Below, piece by piece: positions 35,669 to 46,053 of a stretch of DNA of 64,000 nt. Position 1 is the first letter of the stretch. Each line of letters starts with the position of its first letter. Made by a program: the position numbers and the translations under genes. This DNA comes from Pseudovibrio ascidiaceicola (GTDB lineage Bacteria > Pseudomonadota > Alphaproteobacteria > Rhizobiales > Stappiaceae). Location of the stretch: NCBI RefSeq assembly GCF_900114245.1, contig NZ_FOSK01000001.1:434001-498000 (forward strand), read 5' to 3'. Below the pieces are notes generated by a model. That model saw only the letters and a list, made by a program, of their open reading frames with translations. It ran no database searches and was not told the DNA's origin.

Positions 35669-36958
35669 TTAGCGGTATTCAGAGAGAATACGGTCTGCTT
35701 CTGCCTGAGCACTTTTTAGGGCTTCTTCCGGTGTTTTCTTGCCGGTGATTGCAGCATGCAGTGCATCGTTGAAGATACGGGTGACACGCTGGTTCTGGTA
35801 TGTGGAGAGTTCTGCAACCGCGTGGTTCAGCTGCTCACGAGCAACCAAAGCAGGTGGGAAGTCAGCTGCATAAGCCTTCATCTCATCAGTTTCCCAAGCG
35901 GCTGGAGACGGCGCAACATAACCTGTTGCCATCGACCATTTAGCAGCCTGCTTTGGAGCGGTGATCCACTTCACGAAGTCAACGGAAGCTTTCTTCTGCT
36001 CATCACTGGAATCTTTAAAGATGTAGAAGTTACCGCCACCAGTAGGTGCGCCGCGACGTTTGTTTGCTGGCAACATAGCAACGCCGAAATCGAACGGTGC
36101 GTTATTGCGTACGTTGGTTAGGTTGCCAGTTGAGGTCCACATCATAGCGGTGTTGCCTTCGAAGAATGCCTTCGGAGTTGCACCCCATTCGATGATACCA
36201 GGAGCCATAACGCCATGCTTGCCAGAAAGGTCGACAAGGTACTGCAGAGCTTCAACAACCTTTGGGTCGTCAAAGTTGGTCTTGTTGCCATCAGCGTTTG
36301 CCAGAATAGCGTCGTTTTCGGTGGTCAGTCCCTGGAACAGCCAGTAAGGGAAACCAGAGGAAGGAATACGCACACCCCACTGGGTCACGTTGCCGGAAGC
36401 GTCTTTCTTGATCAGCTTCTGGCCCATGGAAACCATCTCTTCCCATGTTGCAGGCGCTTTTTCCGGATCCAGACCCGCCGCTTTAAAGGCTTCCTTGTTC
36501 CAGTAGAGAACCGGAGTAGAGCGTTGGAATGGAATACCGTAAGTCTTTCCGCCAGTCTGCGAGTTCTCCATGAAGGCAGGGTAGAAGCTATTCAGCCACT
36601 TCTTGTCTTCATCTGAGTTAGCAACATCATCAAACGCAATGATCACGTCTTCATCAATGAGAGTGAACATGTCGACTGACAGGATCACGGAGAGCTGTGG
36701 AGGATTGCCGCCACGAGCGGCGGTCAGAGCTTTAGAAACAGTATCCTGATAAGAACCCGCATAAACAGCATTGATATTCACATCAGGATGAGCAGCCGCA
36801 TACTCTGCTGTCAGCTCTTCAATTGTTGTTGCGGCTGTACCGCCAACAGCCACAGGAAAATAGAATTGCAGATCAACCGCATGAGCGCTGATCGCAGTAC
36901 CAAGGGATAGAGCAGCGGCAGAAGCTGCCAGACCTAAAGACTTGAAAATGGATTTCAT
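35669..36958 (-). CDS. ugpB: UgpB-like ABC transporter substrate-binding protein
   Basis: Periplasmic binding protein of 429 residues with a signal peptide ending AISAHA near residue 27. UgpB-like landmarks are visible: NAVYAGSYQDTVSKAL near 60-75, the YGIPFQRSTPVLYWNKEAFKAAGLDP stretch near 138-163 and WEEMV after it. These match glycerol-3-phosphate binding proteins better than maltose or general sugar types, but sugar-phosphate or polyol substrates cannot be excluded. It is 61 bases downstream of the ATPase gene. Confidence 0.85.
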   Translation of the reverse strand: MKSIFKSLGLAASAAALSLGTAISAHAVDLQFYFPVAVGGTAATTIEELTAEYAAAHPDVNINAVYAGSYQDTVSKALTAARGGNPPQLSVILSVDMFTLIDEDVIIAFDDVANSDEDKKWLNSFYPAFMENSQTGGKTYGIPFQRSTPVLYWNKEAFKAAGLDPEKAPATWEEMVSMGQKLIKKDASGNVTQWGVRIPSSGFPYWLFQGLTTENDAILANADGNKTNFDDPKVVEALQYLVDLSGKHGVMAPGIIEWGATPKAFFEGNTAMMWTSTGNLTNVRNNAPFDFGVAMLPANKRRGAPTGGGNFYIFKDSSDEQKKASVDFVKWITAPKQAAKWSMATGYVAPSPAAWETDEMKAYAADFPPALVAREQLNHAVAELSTYQNQRVTRIFNDALHAAITGKKTPEEALKSAQAEADRILSEYR

Positions 36959-37019
36959 AGGTTTATATCCTCAAATTGCCCTAGTAATTGGGGCACTCCA
37001 ATGCGCTGATGCGCGTTTT

Positions 37020-38111
37020 TCAAGCCGGCTCGAATTGCACCTCGACCGGCTTGAATTCTTCCCGGCGTTTGCCGGTATCTCGCTGAAAACTTGCAGGAAT
37101 TTCTTCATCCCAGGTCAGGCCAATGTTTTGCCCCGGGCTTAAGTCAGTGCTGCCTTTCACGCGAACGAGCAACTTTTCACCACCGACAGAGCAGTTAGCC
37201 AACGTATCTGCACCCATGTATTCAAGGCTCAATACTTGGGCGGGGACACCGTTTTCACCAGTTAATCTGATGTCCTCTGGACGCAGGCCTAATAGGCATC
37301 CCTCAGGCGCATCAGGCAGCAAAGGCTGAGCAGTGGTTGGGGTAACAGCACGAACTCTGTCCAGCTCCACGATGTTCATCGGAGGCACGCCAATGAAACG
37401 CGCTGTAAACACACTGGCAGGGCGCTCATAGATGACTTTCGGCGTCGCAACCTGCTCAACCTCACCTTTGTTCATCAACACCACCTGATCGGCCATTGTG
37501 ATCGCTTCTGTCTGGTCGTGAGTGACATAAACCATCGTCAGGCCAAGTTGCTGCTGCAGTGCTCTCAGCTCAACGCGCATTTCTTGCCGAAGCTTTGCAT
37601 CAAGGTTGGAGAGCGGTTCATCCATCAGGCAAACAGGCTTTTGAGAAACGATGGCACGTCCAAGAGCAACCCGTTGCTGTTGTCCGCCAGAAAGCTGCGA
37701 CGGCTTTCGGTCCAGCAACTGAGAAATACCGAGAAGATCGGCTGCAGTCTTCAACCGCTCATCCCGCTCCGCTCTTCCTACTTTGCGCACCTTCAGGCCA
37801 AATAAAATGTTCTCCGCTACAGAGATATGCGGAAAGAGTGCGTAGTTCTGGAACACCATGGAGATGTCGCGCTGGGCGGGGGAATGATAAGTTACATCCC
37901 GCCCGCCTATTGTGATTTGCCCGGAAGTTGCCTCTTCCAACCCGGCAATCAAGCGCAACGTCGTGGATTTGCCGCATCCACTGGGCCCCAGCAAAACCGT
38001 AAAACTTCCACCATCCACGGACAGGTTGACATTGTTGACTGCCGTTGAATCTCCCCAGGACTTGGTCAGATTTGAAAGTTCTAGGCGAGCTGGATGGTTC
38101 AGGTTGCTCAT
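37020..38111 (-). CDS. ugpC: UgpC/MalK-type ABC transporter ATPase
   Basis: ATPase of 363 residues. Walker A is GPSGCGKST near 41, the signature LSGGQQQRVALGRAI near 139 and Walker B VCLMDEPLSNLD near 160. A C-terminal TOBE-like domain includes LLGLRPEDIRL, which is usual for UgpC/MalK. The start overlaps the DeoR-type regulator by four bases, so regulator and ATPase are translationally coupled at the front of the operon. Confidence 0.88.
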   Translation of the reverse strand: MSNLNHPARLELSNLTKSWGDSTAVNNVNLSVDGGSFTVLLGPSGCGKSTTLRLIAGLEEATSGQITIGGRDVTYHSPAQRDISMVFQNYALFPHISVAENILFGLKVRKVGRAERDERLKTAADLLGISQLLDRKPSQLSGGQQQRVALGRAIVSQKPVCLMDEPLSNLDAKLRQEMRVELRALQQQLGLTMVYVTHDQTEAITMADQVVLMNKGEVEQVATPKVIYERPASVFTARFIGVPPMNIVELDRVRAVTPTTAQPLLPDAPEGCLLGLRPEDIRLTGENGVPAQVLSLEYMGADTLANCSVGGEKLLVRVKGSTDLSPGQNIGLTWDEEIPASFQRDTGKRREEFKPVEVQFEPA

Positions 38112-38890
38112 AGAGTAGGCTCCTGTTTGCAGATCACGAGCTCTGCAGATGACTTCTCAATTATTGAAAGGATTGAAGCTGGCGGGGTTTCTTCGCAAAA
38201 AATCTTTGTGACGTCAGTCAGGAAGCCAGCACGCACATGGGCGAGGCGGCCAAACTTAGAATGGTCTAGAACAAGAAAGGATTGACGGCAGTTTGCCAAG
38301 ATCGCCTGACGAGCTGCAGCTTCGTCCTCGTTGAAGTCTAGAAGGGTGCCATCACTGTCCACGCCAGCAACGCCAAAGATGCCGACGTCGAACTTATAGT
38401 TTCTGAAGAAACCTTCCGCGCTTGAACCAAGAACGTCCAGATCGCCATGGCGCAATCGACCTCCGGCAATCGTAACTTCGCTGGAAGTGTTCCGCAGCGC
38501 TGCAATAGCTACGTTCATGTTGTTGGTGAAGATCTTCAATCCCTCGTGGGTATCAAGAGCTTCTGCAACAATTTCAGGCGTTGTACCGATGGAAAAAGCA
38601 AGTGTTGCGCCATCGTCGATGTACTCAGCGACGGAGTACCCAATTGCGTTCTTTGCCTCAAGATTAAGGATCTTTCGGGCCTTGTAGGTGATGTTGCCCC
38701 GGTTCGCCGGAACCTCCACACCACCATGAACCCGCCTCAAAAGCCCCAGTTCGCTCAAGCGATTTATGTCTCGGCGGATCGTTTGGGTGGTAACCGCAAA
38801 CTGCTCCGACAACGAGTCCACGCTCGCGAAACCATTGGAACGCACGAGAGAGATAATCTCTGATTGTCTTGTACTGAGCGCTGTTTCCAT
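38108..38890 (-). CDS. DeoR/GlpR-family transcriptional regulator
   Basis: Repressor of about 260 residues. The N-terminal helix-turn-helix is in SVDSLSEQFAVTTQTIRRDINRLSELGLL near residues 24-52. The sugar-phosphate-binding domain carries the DeoR-type GGxxR-like AGGRLRHGDLDVLG and a DG-GTTP motif (SIGTTPEIVAEAL). ATG 38890 is chosen over an upstream TTG at 38908; neither has a strong ribosome site. It leads the ugp-like operon. Two palindromes sit about 33 and 54 bases upstream, so autorepression relieved by a phosphorylated ligand is likely (inference). Confidence 0.85.
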   Translation of the reverse strand: METALSTRQSEIISLVRSNGFASVDSLSEQFAVTTQTIRRDINRLSELGLLRRVHGGVEVPANRGNITYKARKILNLEAKNAIGYSVAEYIDDGATLAFSIGTTPEIVAEALDTHEGLKIFTNNMNVAIAALRNTSSEVTIAGGRLRHGDLDVLGSSAEGFFRNYKFDVGIFGVAGVDSDGTLLDFNEDEAAARQAILANCRQSFLVLDHSKFGRLAHVRAGFLTDVTKIFCEETPPASILSIIEKSSAELVICKQEPTL

Positions 38891-38922
38891 CACAAAAGTC
38901 TGCTTCAATCTGCAAATATGCT

Positions 38923-38956
38923 GTTCATATGAACGTCTACTATGTTCATATGAAAC
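38923..38956. promoter_or_regulatory. two tandem operators for the DeoR-type regulator
   Basis: GTTCATATGAAC at 38923-38934 is a perfect palindrome. A second TTCATATGAA core lies at 38945-38954 within GTTCATATGAAAC. Their centres are 21 bp apart, which is two helical turns, so two dimers could bind the same face of the DNA. They lie just upstream of the regulator gene. Confidence 0.7.
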
Positions 38957-39033
38957 TTATGTGATATCTCAGACTAATAAAAGCGAAGCTTGTTTTGATT
39001 GGTTTTCTAGGTACTTATACCGACTCATATATG

Positions 39034-39067
39034 CAAAAAAGCGCGTCCTATTAGCAGAACGCGCTCC
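39034..39067 (-). terminator. terminator of the gntR transcript
   Basis: On the minus strand, AGCGCGT and ACGCGCT (39059-39065 and 39040-39046) form a stem around a 12-base loop. The stem is followed by six T residues, 25 bases after the gntR stop. Confidence 0.75.
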
Positions 39068-39091
39068 AAATCACCCAAATTTAGACAAGAC

Positions 39092-39736
39092 TCAGGTGAG
39101 CTGAGTGAAGAATTTTAAGCGAGCCTTATGGGCTTCTGCGATGTGGTGGCGTGCAGCTTTATCAGCACGGTCACAATCCCGCTTGGAAATTGCATCCACA
39201 ATCTCTGCATGCTCTTCAATCGCCAGACGACGACGATCATCATCGGTCAGGGTTGTGCCTGCCAGCAGCAGCAAAGATAGACGCATATGGTCAATTTGCT
39301 CAACCAGATAGCGGTTGTGGGATGCGAGATAGAAGCGGCGATGGAACTCGCGGTTGGTCTTGATCAAGCGCTCTGCATCCGCAAGGTTCTGCATGTCGGA
39401 TTCGACCATTTCCTGCAGAATCTCGATTTCAGCACTTGAGGCATGCTGCGCAGCCAGTCGACCCGCAGTCCCTTCCAGCACTTCACGTAGGTAGTACAGT
39501 TCGCTGATCTGGTTGTGGTCCAGACTAGGAATGACCATGCCGCGGTTTGGTTCATGAACGGCAAGTCCTTGCGCTTCAAGGCGCTTCAGGCCTTCCCGGA
39601 TAGGTGTACGACTGACGCCGAATTTCTCTGCCAGTTCTGCTTCACGCAAGCGACTGCCGGGTTTCAGTTCACGGCTCTCAATCGCTTTAATGAGACGGCG
39701 GTAAATCTCAGCTCCGTTGGGTGAATTGGCAGTCAC
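39092..39736 (-). CDS. GntR-family (FadR/FCD type) transcriptional regulator
   Basis: Regulator of 214 residues with a winged helix near residues 25-70 (LREAELAEKFGVSRTPIREGLKRLEAQGL) and an FCD ligand domain containing NREFHRRFYLASHN and IEEHAEIVDAI. His and Asp residues in these motifs often bind a metal and an organic acid. Translation starts at GTG (the only sensible start; an overlapping ATG runs into a stop). It lies downstream of gnd on the same strand, which suggests a gluconate or sugar-acid related role (inference). Confidence 0.88.
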   Translation of the reverse strand: MTANSPNGAEIYRRLIKAIESRELKPGSRLREAELAEKFGVSRTPIREGLKRLEAQGLAVHEPNRGMVIPSLDHNQISELYYLREVLEGTAGRLAAQHASSAEIEILQEMVESDMQNLADAERLIKTNREFHRRFYLASHNRYLVEQIDHMRLSLLLLAGTTLTDDDRRRLAIEEHAEIVDAISKRDCDRADKAARHHIAEAHKARLKFFTQLT

Positions 39737-39849
39737 ATCTTATTCCCGGGATTAGTAAAGGCTCAGTTTGTAGCTTCTACATGCCAGCCTTCTTAAGGAC
39801 GGGCAGGGCCACATAGGGGTCCTGCCAGTTTCTGCATCAAATTTCAATC

Positions 39850-39885
39850 AGGCATAGCACAGCCTAGTTAATAACTAGCATGCCT
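39850..39885. promoter_or_regulatory. nested palindrome upstream of gntR
   Basis: CTAGTTA-A-TAACTAG at 39864-39878 is perfectly symmetric and is flanked by AGGCAT (39850-39855) and ATGCCT (39880-39885). It lies between the gnd stop and the gntR start, so it could be a regulator-binding site or a transcript-end hairpin of gnd. The spacing does not match the usual GntR/FadR consensus that I know. Confidence 0.45.
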
Positions 39886-39899
39886 AAGTTGTATCTAGC

Positions 39900-41327
39900 T
39901 TACGCGCCACCAGCAGGCCAAGGGCCGTGGAAGCCAGAGCCTTCTTTGTCCGTACGTTCAAAGCCGTGCTGACCGAAGAAGTCACGCTGACCTTGAATCA
40001 CGTAGGCAGCAGTTCGCTTCTGACGGATCATGTCAAACGAACCAAGTGCTGCTGAAAGAGCAGGTGTTGGTACGCCATTGGTGATGCTCAGGCTCAGCAT
40101 ATCGCGCAGACCAGGAACAGCATCTTTCATACGTTCAGCAATAGCAGGAGCCAGGTAGAGAGATTTCAGGTCAGGATTTTGGTCATATGCCTGCGCAATC
40201 TCATCGAGGAAGCGTGAGCGGATAATACAGCCCTGACGCCAGATGCGGGCAATGTCACCCATTGGCAGATCCCAGCCGTTTTCCTTGCCGCCAGCAGCCA
40301 GCACAGCAAAGCCTTCAGCATAAGCCGCAATTTTACCGGCAATCAGTGCGCGCTCACAGGCGTCGATGCCTTCCTGCTTGATTTCCCAAGTTAGAACTGC
40401 ATCAGACTGCGGGTAAAGCTCCGCAACTTCCTGACGGAGTGCACGACTTGCAGACATACAGCGAGCTGCAACAGCTGCATCAATACCAGTTGCCGGAACG
40501 CCTAGCATATGGGCTTCAACAGCGGACCAGCGACCTGTGCCTTTTTGGCCAGCAGTATCCAGAATAACATCCAGAATTGGCTTGCCGCTCTCTTCATCAA
40601 TCACACCCATGACGTTTGCGGTGATCTCAATGAGGTAAGACGCCAGCGGGCCTTCATTCCACTTGGAGAAGATCTCCGCTTGTTCCTGAATGCTAATGCG
40701 AAGTGTCTCGGTTAGCACCTCGTGAACTTCAGCGATCATCTGCATGTCGGCATACTCAATGCCGTTGTGCAAGGTCTTCACAAAGTGGCCAGCACCTTCA
40801 GGACCCATCAAAGCAACGCAAGGTTCGTCATTGTGCTTTGCTGAGATTGCTTTCAGGATAGGCTCGATACGCGCATAAGCGGCTTCAGAAGCACCAACCA
40901 TGATGGATGGACCGAAGCGAGCGCCTTCCGCACCACCAGAAACGCCCATGCCAACAAAGGTGAATGGCGTGTCAGCCAGTTCTTTGTAGCGGCGATTACT
41001 GTCGTGGAAGTCGCTATTGCCTGCGTCAATCAGAATGTCACCGTCTTTCAGGTGGTCTTTCAGAACAGAAATCTGCTGATCAACTGGCTCGCCTGCCGGA
41101 ACCATCAAAATGATAGGACGAGGGGCTTTGATGTTCGCTACCAGCTCTTCTGTGCTGTAGCACGGAATAAACATGTCTTTGAGGTGTCCAGCCTTCTCCA
41201 TGAAAGCTTGGGTTCCCTCTGCAGTACGGTTGAATACCGCTACTTTATAGCCATTGTCTGCGATATTAAGAGCCAGATTGGCTCCCATGACGCCTAGTCC
41301 AACAAGGCCGATATCCGCCTGTGTCAT
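39900..41327 (-). CDS. gnd: 6-phosphogluconate dehydrogenase (decarboxylating)
   Basis: Cytosolic enzyme of the oxidative pentose phosphate pathway, 475 residues, that converts 6-phosphogluconate to ribulose 5-phosphate with NADP reduction. The N-terminal dinucleotide site GLGVMGANLA starts near residue 11, the GGAEGARFGPSIM-type substrate motif lies near 130, and the catalytic Lys region HFVKTLHNGIEYADMQ near 181. The ATG at 41327 has GGAGAG at good spacing; a TTG one codon earlier is unlikely. No zwf or edd gene is adjacent. Confidence 0.96.
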   Translation of the reverse strand: MTQADIGLVGLGVMGANLALNIADNGYKVAVFNRTAEGTQAFMEKAGHLKDMFIPCYSTEELVANIKAPRPIILMVPAGEPVDQQISVLKDHLKDGDILIDAGNSDFHDSNRRYKELADTPFTFVGMGVSGGAEGARFGPSIMVGASEAAYARIEPILKAISAKHNDEPCVALMGPEGAGHFVKTLHNGIEYADMQMIAEVHEVLTETLRISIQEQAEIFSKWNEGPLASYLIEITANVMGVIDEESGKPILDVILDTAGQKGTGRWSAVEAHMLGVPATGIDAAVAARCMSASRALRQEVAELYPQSDAVLTWEIKQEGIDACERALIAGKIAAYAEGFAVLAAGGKENGWDLPMGDIARIWRQGCIIRSRFLDEIAQAYDQNPDLKSLYLAPAIAERMKDAVPGLRDMLSLSITNGVPTPALSAALGSFDMIRQKRTAAYVIQGQRDFFGQHGFERTDKEGSGFHGPWPAGGA

Positions 41328-41480
41328 CAATACTCTCCGCGCTGCAAGTGGTGCACAGACGCGCGCAACAAACCTAATCCAATAGCTAACTTGGCGATTG
41401 TATGCGCTTGTGCATCAGAAACTAGGTCTGTGGCATAGGTGAAAAACAGGTTTTTGCCAAGGTGAGAATAAGAAAATTCC

Positions 41481-41518
41481 GCAAAAGCCTAATAAAACTG
41501 CCGAAATAAAGCTTTTGC
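41481..41518 (-). other. inverted repeat after ldh
   Basis: GCAAAAGC (41481-41488) and GCTTTTGC (41511-41518) are separated by 22 A/T-rich bases just past the ldh stop. A weak terminator or 3'-end hairpin is possible. Confidence 0.35.
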
Positions 41519-41528
41519 AGGATCTTCA

Positions 41529-42518
<990 letters not shown>

Positions 42519-42595
42519 TTAATATTATGCCTGTTTCCTAGACAGTTGCTCTGGGGAATGCAATTCCCTCAAGCGTGACATATCAGCTCTCATTC

Positions 42596-43498
42596 TTACT
42601 TCTGGCATTTAGGGCAAAAGAACGTTGAACGCCCATTCTGAACCTTCCGTTCAATGACGCCATCACACTTCAGTGTCCGGCAAGCTTCTCCCTCGCGATC
42701 ATAGACAGAAAAATTGTGCTGGAAATATCCGAGTGAGCCATCCGCTTGTCGGTGATCTTTCAAGGAAGATCCGCCAGATTTTATCGCTTCCTGCAAGACT
42801 TCACGAATGTGATTGGAAAGCTCATCGGCCTTTTTGAGTGGCTTACCAGATTTGCCTGCAAGCGTGGATGCACTGTTGAAGGGACTTAACCCCGTTCTCC
42901 AGAGTGCTTCACACACATAAATGTTACCCAATCCTGCAATGAACTTCTGATTGAGCAAAGCTGCCTTGAGAGAGGTCTTTCGGTTCTCAAACAGCTTGGC
43001 GAGGTAGGCTCCATCCAGTTCATTGCCGAGTGGTTCGATCCCCATATCGACAAACATCGGATGTGTTGCCAGCTCACTGCGTGGAATGAGCACCATAAAT
43101 CCAAAGCGTCGCGGATCATTGTAAATGATCTTTACGATCGTTTCCTGATCAGCTGGCCGAACATGGAAGATGACATGATCATGCTGAGGGTGCTTACCTT
43201 TTGCATGATACATTTCAACGGTTTGCGTTGGCTCCTGATCATCAGTCTCGATCCAGCGGAAGGAGCCCGACATGCCGAGGTGCATCACCAGAACATCACC
43301 GCTGTCCAGATCAAGTAGCAGATATTTTGCGCGGCGACTGAAGGAAACAACTCTGCGATTTTCCAGGCGATCTACGAAATCATCACCAAAAGGAAAACGA
43401 AGATCAGGTCGGCGTTGTTCAACTCTGCAAATTGTTGCATTGTCAAAAAAAGGAGCTAGTCCGCGACGGACTGTTTCAACCTCCGGTAATTCAGGCAT
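42596..43498 (-). CDS. mutM: formamidopyrimidine-DNA glycosylase
   Basis: Bifunctional DNA repair glycosylase/lyase of about 300 residues that removes 8-oxoguanine. The start is fixed by the invariant MPELPEVE N-terminus, where Pro1 of the mature protein is the nucleophile; a longer in-frame start at 43567 is rejected. The helix-two-turn-helix segment FIAGLGNIYVCEALWR is near residue 165. The C-terminal zinc finger has Cys residues in CRTLKC and CPKC. It is divergent from ubiE with a 108-base shared promoter region. Confidence 0.97.
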   Translation of the reverse strand: MPELPEVETVRRGLAPFFDNATICRVEQRRPDLRFPFGDDFVDRLENRRVVSFSRRAKYLLLDLDSGDVLVMHLGMSGSFRWIETDDQEPTQTVEMYHAKGKHPQHDHVIFHVRPADQETIVKIIYNDPRRFGFMVLIPRSELATHPMFVDMGIEPLGNELDGAYLAKLFENRKTSLKAALLNQKFIAGLGNIYVCEALWRTGLSPFNSASTLAGKSGKPLKKADELSNHIREVLQEAIKSGGSSLKDHRQADGSLGYFQHNFSVYDREGEACRTLKCDGVIERKVQNGRSTFFCPKCQK

Positions 43499-43606
43499 AA
43501 GATATCCGTTGGTACAGTGGTTTGCTGCTGGGCAAAGATTGCGTTCTAGAATAGCGCTTTGTAACAAGCTGTACTATGTTCGCCCGCGAAATGGAGTGAT
43601 TTGATT

Positions 43607-44410
43607 ATGGCGCGTGAGTTCTCAACCCCTGAGCAGGCATCCGTAACAGACCCGACTGAAATGGCAACTAGCTTCGGGTTTCGCACAGTTCGCGAAGGTG
43701 AAAAGCAGGATCTGGTGGATGATGTTTTCCACAAAGTGGCATCCCGCTATGATCTGATGAACGATCTTATGTCTGGCGGAATGCATCGTCTCTGGAAAGA
43801 TGCGATGGTTTCCAGCATGAACCCACCAAAGAATGGCGCCCGTGAATGGCGACATCTGGATGTGGCTGGCGGTACTGGAGACATTGCAACCCGCGTTGTT
43901 GAGCGCTCCAATCGCACAATCAAATCCACCGTCTGTGACATCAACGGATCAATGCTGGGTGTCGGTAAAGATCGCGCAAGCGCAGCTGGGCTTTCTGAGA
44001 ACATCGAGTTCATTCAGGGCAATGCAGAAGAGCTGCCTTTCCCGGATAAGCACTTCGATGCCTACACCATTGCATTCGGTATCCGTAACGTCCCGCAGAT
44101 CGACAAAGCACTGAAAGAAGCTCACCGTGTGCTCAAACGCGGTGGCCGCTTCATGTGCCTTGAATTCTCACAGGTAGACGTGCCAGCACTTGATAAGGTC
44201 TATGACCTGTTCTCTTTCCACGCTATTCCAAAAATCGGACAGGCGGTGACAGGTGACGGAGACCCATACAGCTATCTCGTAGAATCTATCCGCAAGTTTC
44301 CAAATCAGGAACGTTTTGCGCAGATGATACGTGATGCAGGTTTTGAGCGTGTCACTTATCGAAATTACACCGGCGGTATCGCTGCACTTCACTCCGGCTG
44401 GAAAATCTAA
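43607..44410 (+). CDS. ubiE: ubiquinone/menaquinone biosynthesis C-methyltransferase
   Basis: SAM-dependent methyltransferase of 267 residues acting in ubiquinone biosynthesis. The motif [10 protein letters not shown] near residue 81 is the SAM-binding loop. Other family marks are [18 protein letters not shown] near 47-64 and FGIRNVPQ near 160. The ATG at 43607 is preferred over a TTG two codons earlier. It lies 6 bases upstream of ubiB, the common alphaproteobacterial pair. Confidence 0.96.
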   Translation: MAREFSTPEQASVTDPTEMATSFGFRTVREGEKQDLVDDVFHKVASRYDLMNDLMSGGMHRLWKDAMVSSMNPPKNGAREWRHLDVAGGTGDIATRVVERSNRTIKSTVCDINGSMLGVGKDRASAAGLSENIEFIQGNAEELPFPDKHFDAYTIAFGIRNVPQIDKALKEAHRVLKRGGRFMCLEFSQVDVPALDKVYDLFSFHAIPKIGQAVTGDGDPYSYLVESIRKFPNQERFAQMIRDAGFERVTYRNYTGGIAALHSGWKI

Positions 44411-44416
44411 CCAGTT

Positions 44417-46000
44417 ATGATCGCAAATATTGTGCCATTTATGCGTCTGGTTTTCGCGGGTTATGTTATGGCCCGCGAAGGTGTGTTCGGACTTGTCTCT
44501 CTGCCAGATCTTCCTCCCGGACCACGTTTGGCTATCGGTGCCGCACGTATGGTTGAGCGTCGCGGCATCGAAAAGAAAGATGCAGCAGCACGCCTGACAG
44601 ACGCTCTGAACCGCCTTGGACCCTCCTACATCAAATTAGGACAGTTTCTTGCGACACGTCCGGATGTGGTTGGCAAGGAAGCCGCAAAGGAGCTGTCCGC
44701 ACTTCAGGACAATGTTCCGCCATTTCTGACGCAGTATGCACGCAAAACAGTCGAAGAACAGCTGGGTAAAACAGTCGAGGATCACTTCGAAGAGTTTGGT
44801 GAGCCAGTTGCGGCAGCCTCGATTGCACAGGTGCACCCTGCCTACTTCCGAAACCGCGACGGCGAATTGGAAAAAGTAGCCGTTAAAGTCCTGCGCCCCG
44901 GTGTTGAGCGCGGGTTTAAGCGCGATCTGAAGAGCTTTTACCTCGCAGCACGTCTTGCAGAGCGCTTTAGTCCGGCAAGCCGTCGCCTTCGTCCAATCAT
45001 GATGGTTGAGACCTATGAGCACGCTGTCATTTTAGAAATGGACCTGCGCATGGAAGCCGCAGCTCTTTCTGAAATGGGTGAAAACAGCAAGGATGACAAA
45101 GACTTTCGCGTACCTAGCGTAGATTGGCCACGCACTTCCCGTTCCGTGCTCACTATGGAATGGGTTGACGGTGTAAAGCTTTCTAATCTTGAAGGTATCG
45201 AGGAAGCAGGTCATGATTTGGCCGAGCTGGGCAACAAAGTAATCCAGACTTTCTTGCGCCATGCGGTACGAGACGGTTTTTTCCATGCGGACATGCATCA
45301 GGGCAATCTCTTCATTGAACCGGACGGAACTCTGGTGGCGGTCGATCTAGGGATTACAGGGCGTTTGGGGCTTTCTGAACGCCGCTTCCTGGCAGAAATT
45401 CTCTATGGCTTCATAACTCGCAATTACCTGCGAGTTGCCGAAGTTCATTTTGAAGCTGGGTATGTGCCTGCAGATCAGGACGTGAATATATTCGCGCAAG
45501 CAATTCGGGCGATTGGTGAGCCGATCCATGGGCATGATGCCAGTGAAATCTCAATGGCGCGTTTGCTGACACAGCTGTTTGAAGTGACTGAGATGTTCAA
45601 TATGCACACTCAGCCTCAGTTGATTTTGCTACAGAAAAATATGGTTCTGGCAGAAGGTGTCGCCCGCTCGCTGAACCCCCATCTGGATATGTGGAACACG
45701 GCTGACCCTGTTGTAACCGGTTGGATCCAAAGAAACCTTGGCCCAATGGGGCGCATCACAGACCTTGCAACGGGTGTGACCGTTTTGGGGCGTCTGGCAA
45801 GTGATTTACCGATTATTGCTGATCGTGCGAGCAAGTTTTCTAATCAGCTGGAGTCGATGGCAAACAACGGTTTGAGATTCGATGAGGCAACGGCAGATGC
45901 GATTGGCAAGTCGGAAGCCAAGCATAGCCGGTCTGGACGTATCGCACTTTGGGTCATAGCAATCGCTCTTTCAGCAATTGCCTACGGCATCCATCTCTAA
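44417..46000 (+). CDS. ubiB: ubiquinone biosynthesis protein kinase-like UbiB
   Basis: Atypical kinase-family protein of 527 residues needed for ubiquinone synthesis. The UbiB marks are KLGQFLATRPD near residue 73, the Ala-rich loop PVAAASIAQVHPA near 135, a VAVKVLRPG-type lysine strand near 156, and HADMHQGNLF near 292 with VDLG 18 residues later. Two hydrophobic helices at the C-terminus (IALWVIAIALSAIAYGI) anchor it in the inner membrane. A terminator follows. Confidence 0.96.
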   Translation: MIANIVPFMRLVFAGYVMAREGVFGLVSLPDLPPGPRLAIGAARMVERRGIEKKDAAARLTDALNRLGPSYIKLGQFLATRPDVVGKEAAKELSALQDNVPPFLTQYARKTVEEQLGKTVEDHFEEFGEPVAAASIAQVHPAYFRNRDGELEKVAVKVLRPGVERGFKRDLKSFYLAARLAERFSPASRRLRPIMMVETYEHAVILEMDLRMEAAALSEMGENSKDDKDFRVPSVDWPRTSRSVLTMEWVDGVKLSNLEGIEEAGHDLAELGNKVIQTFLRHAVRDGFFHADMHQGNLFIEPDGTLVAVDLGITGRLGLSERRFLAEILYGFITRNYLRVAEVHFEAGYVPADQDVNIFAQAIRAIGEPIHGHDASEISMARLLTQLFEVTEMFNMHTQPQLILLQKNMVLAEGVARSLNPHLDMWNTADPVVTGWIQRNLGPMGRITDLATGVTVLGRLASDLPIIADRASKFSNQLESMANNGLRFDEATADAIGKSEAKHSRSGRIALWVIAIALSAIAYGIHL

Positions 46001-46022
46001 GACATTCTGAGTTGAAACTATG

Positions 46023-46053
46023 AAAAACGGGAGTTGTTACGCTCCCGTTTTTT
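46023..46053 (+). terminator. rho-independent terminator of ubiE-ubiB
   Basis: AAAAACGGGAG (46023-46033) pairs with CTCCCGTTTTT (46042-46052) over an 8-base loop and ends in a T-run. The remaining sequence to 46300 is A/T-rich with no other feature I can support beyond the expected promoter of the next gene. Confidence 0.9.
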
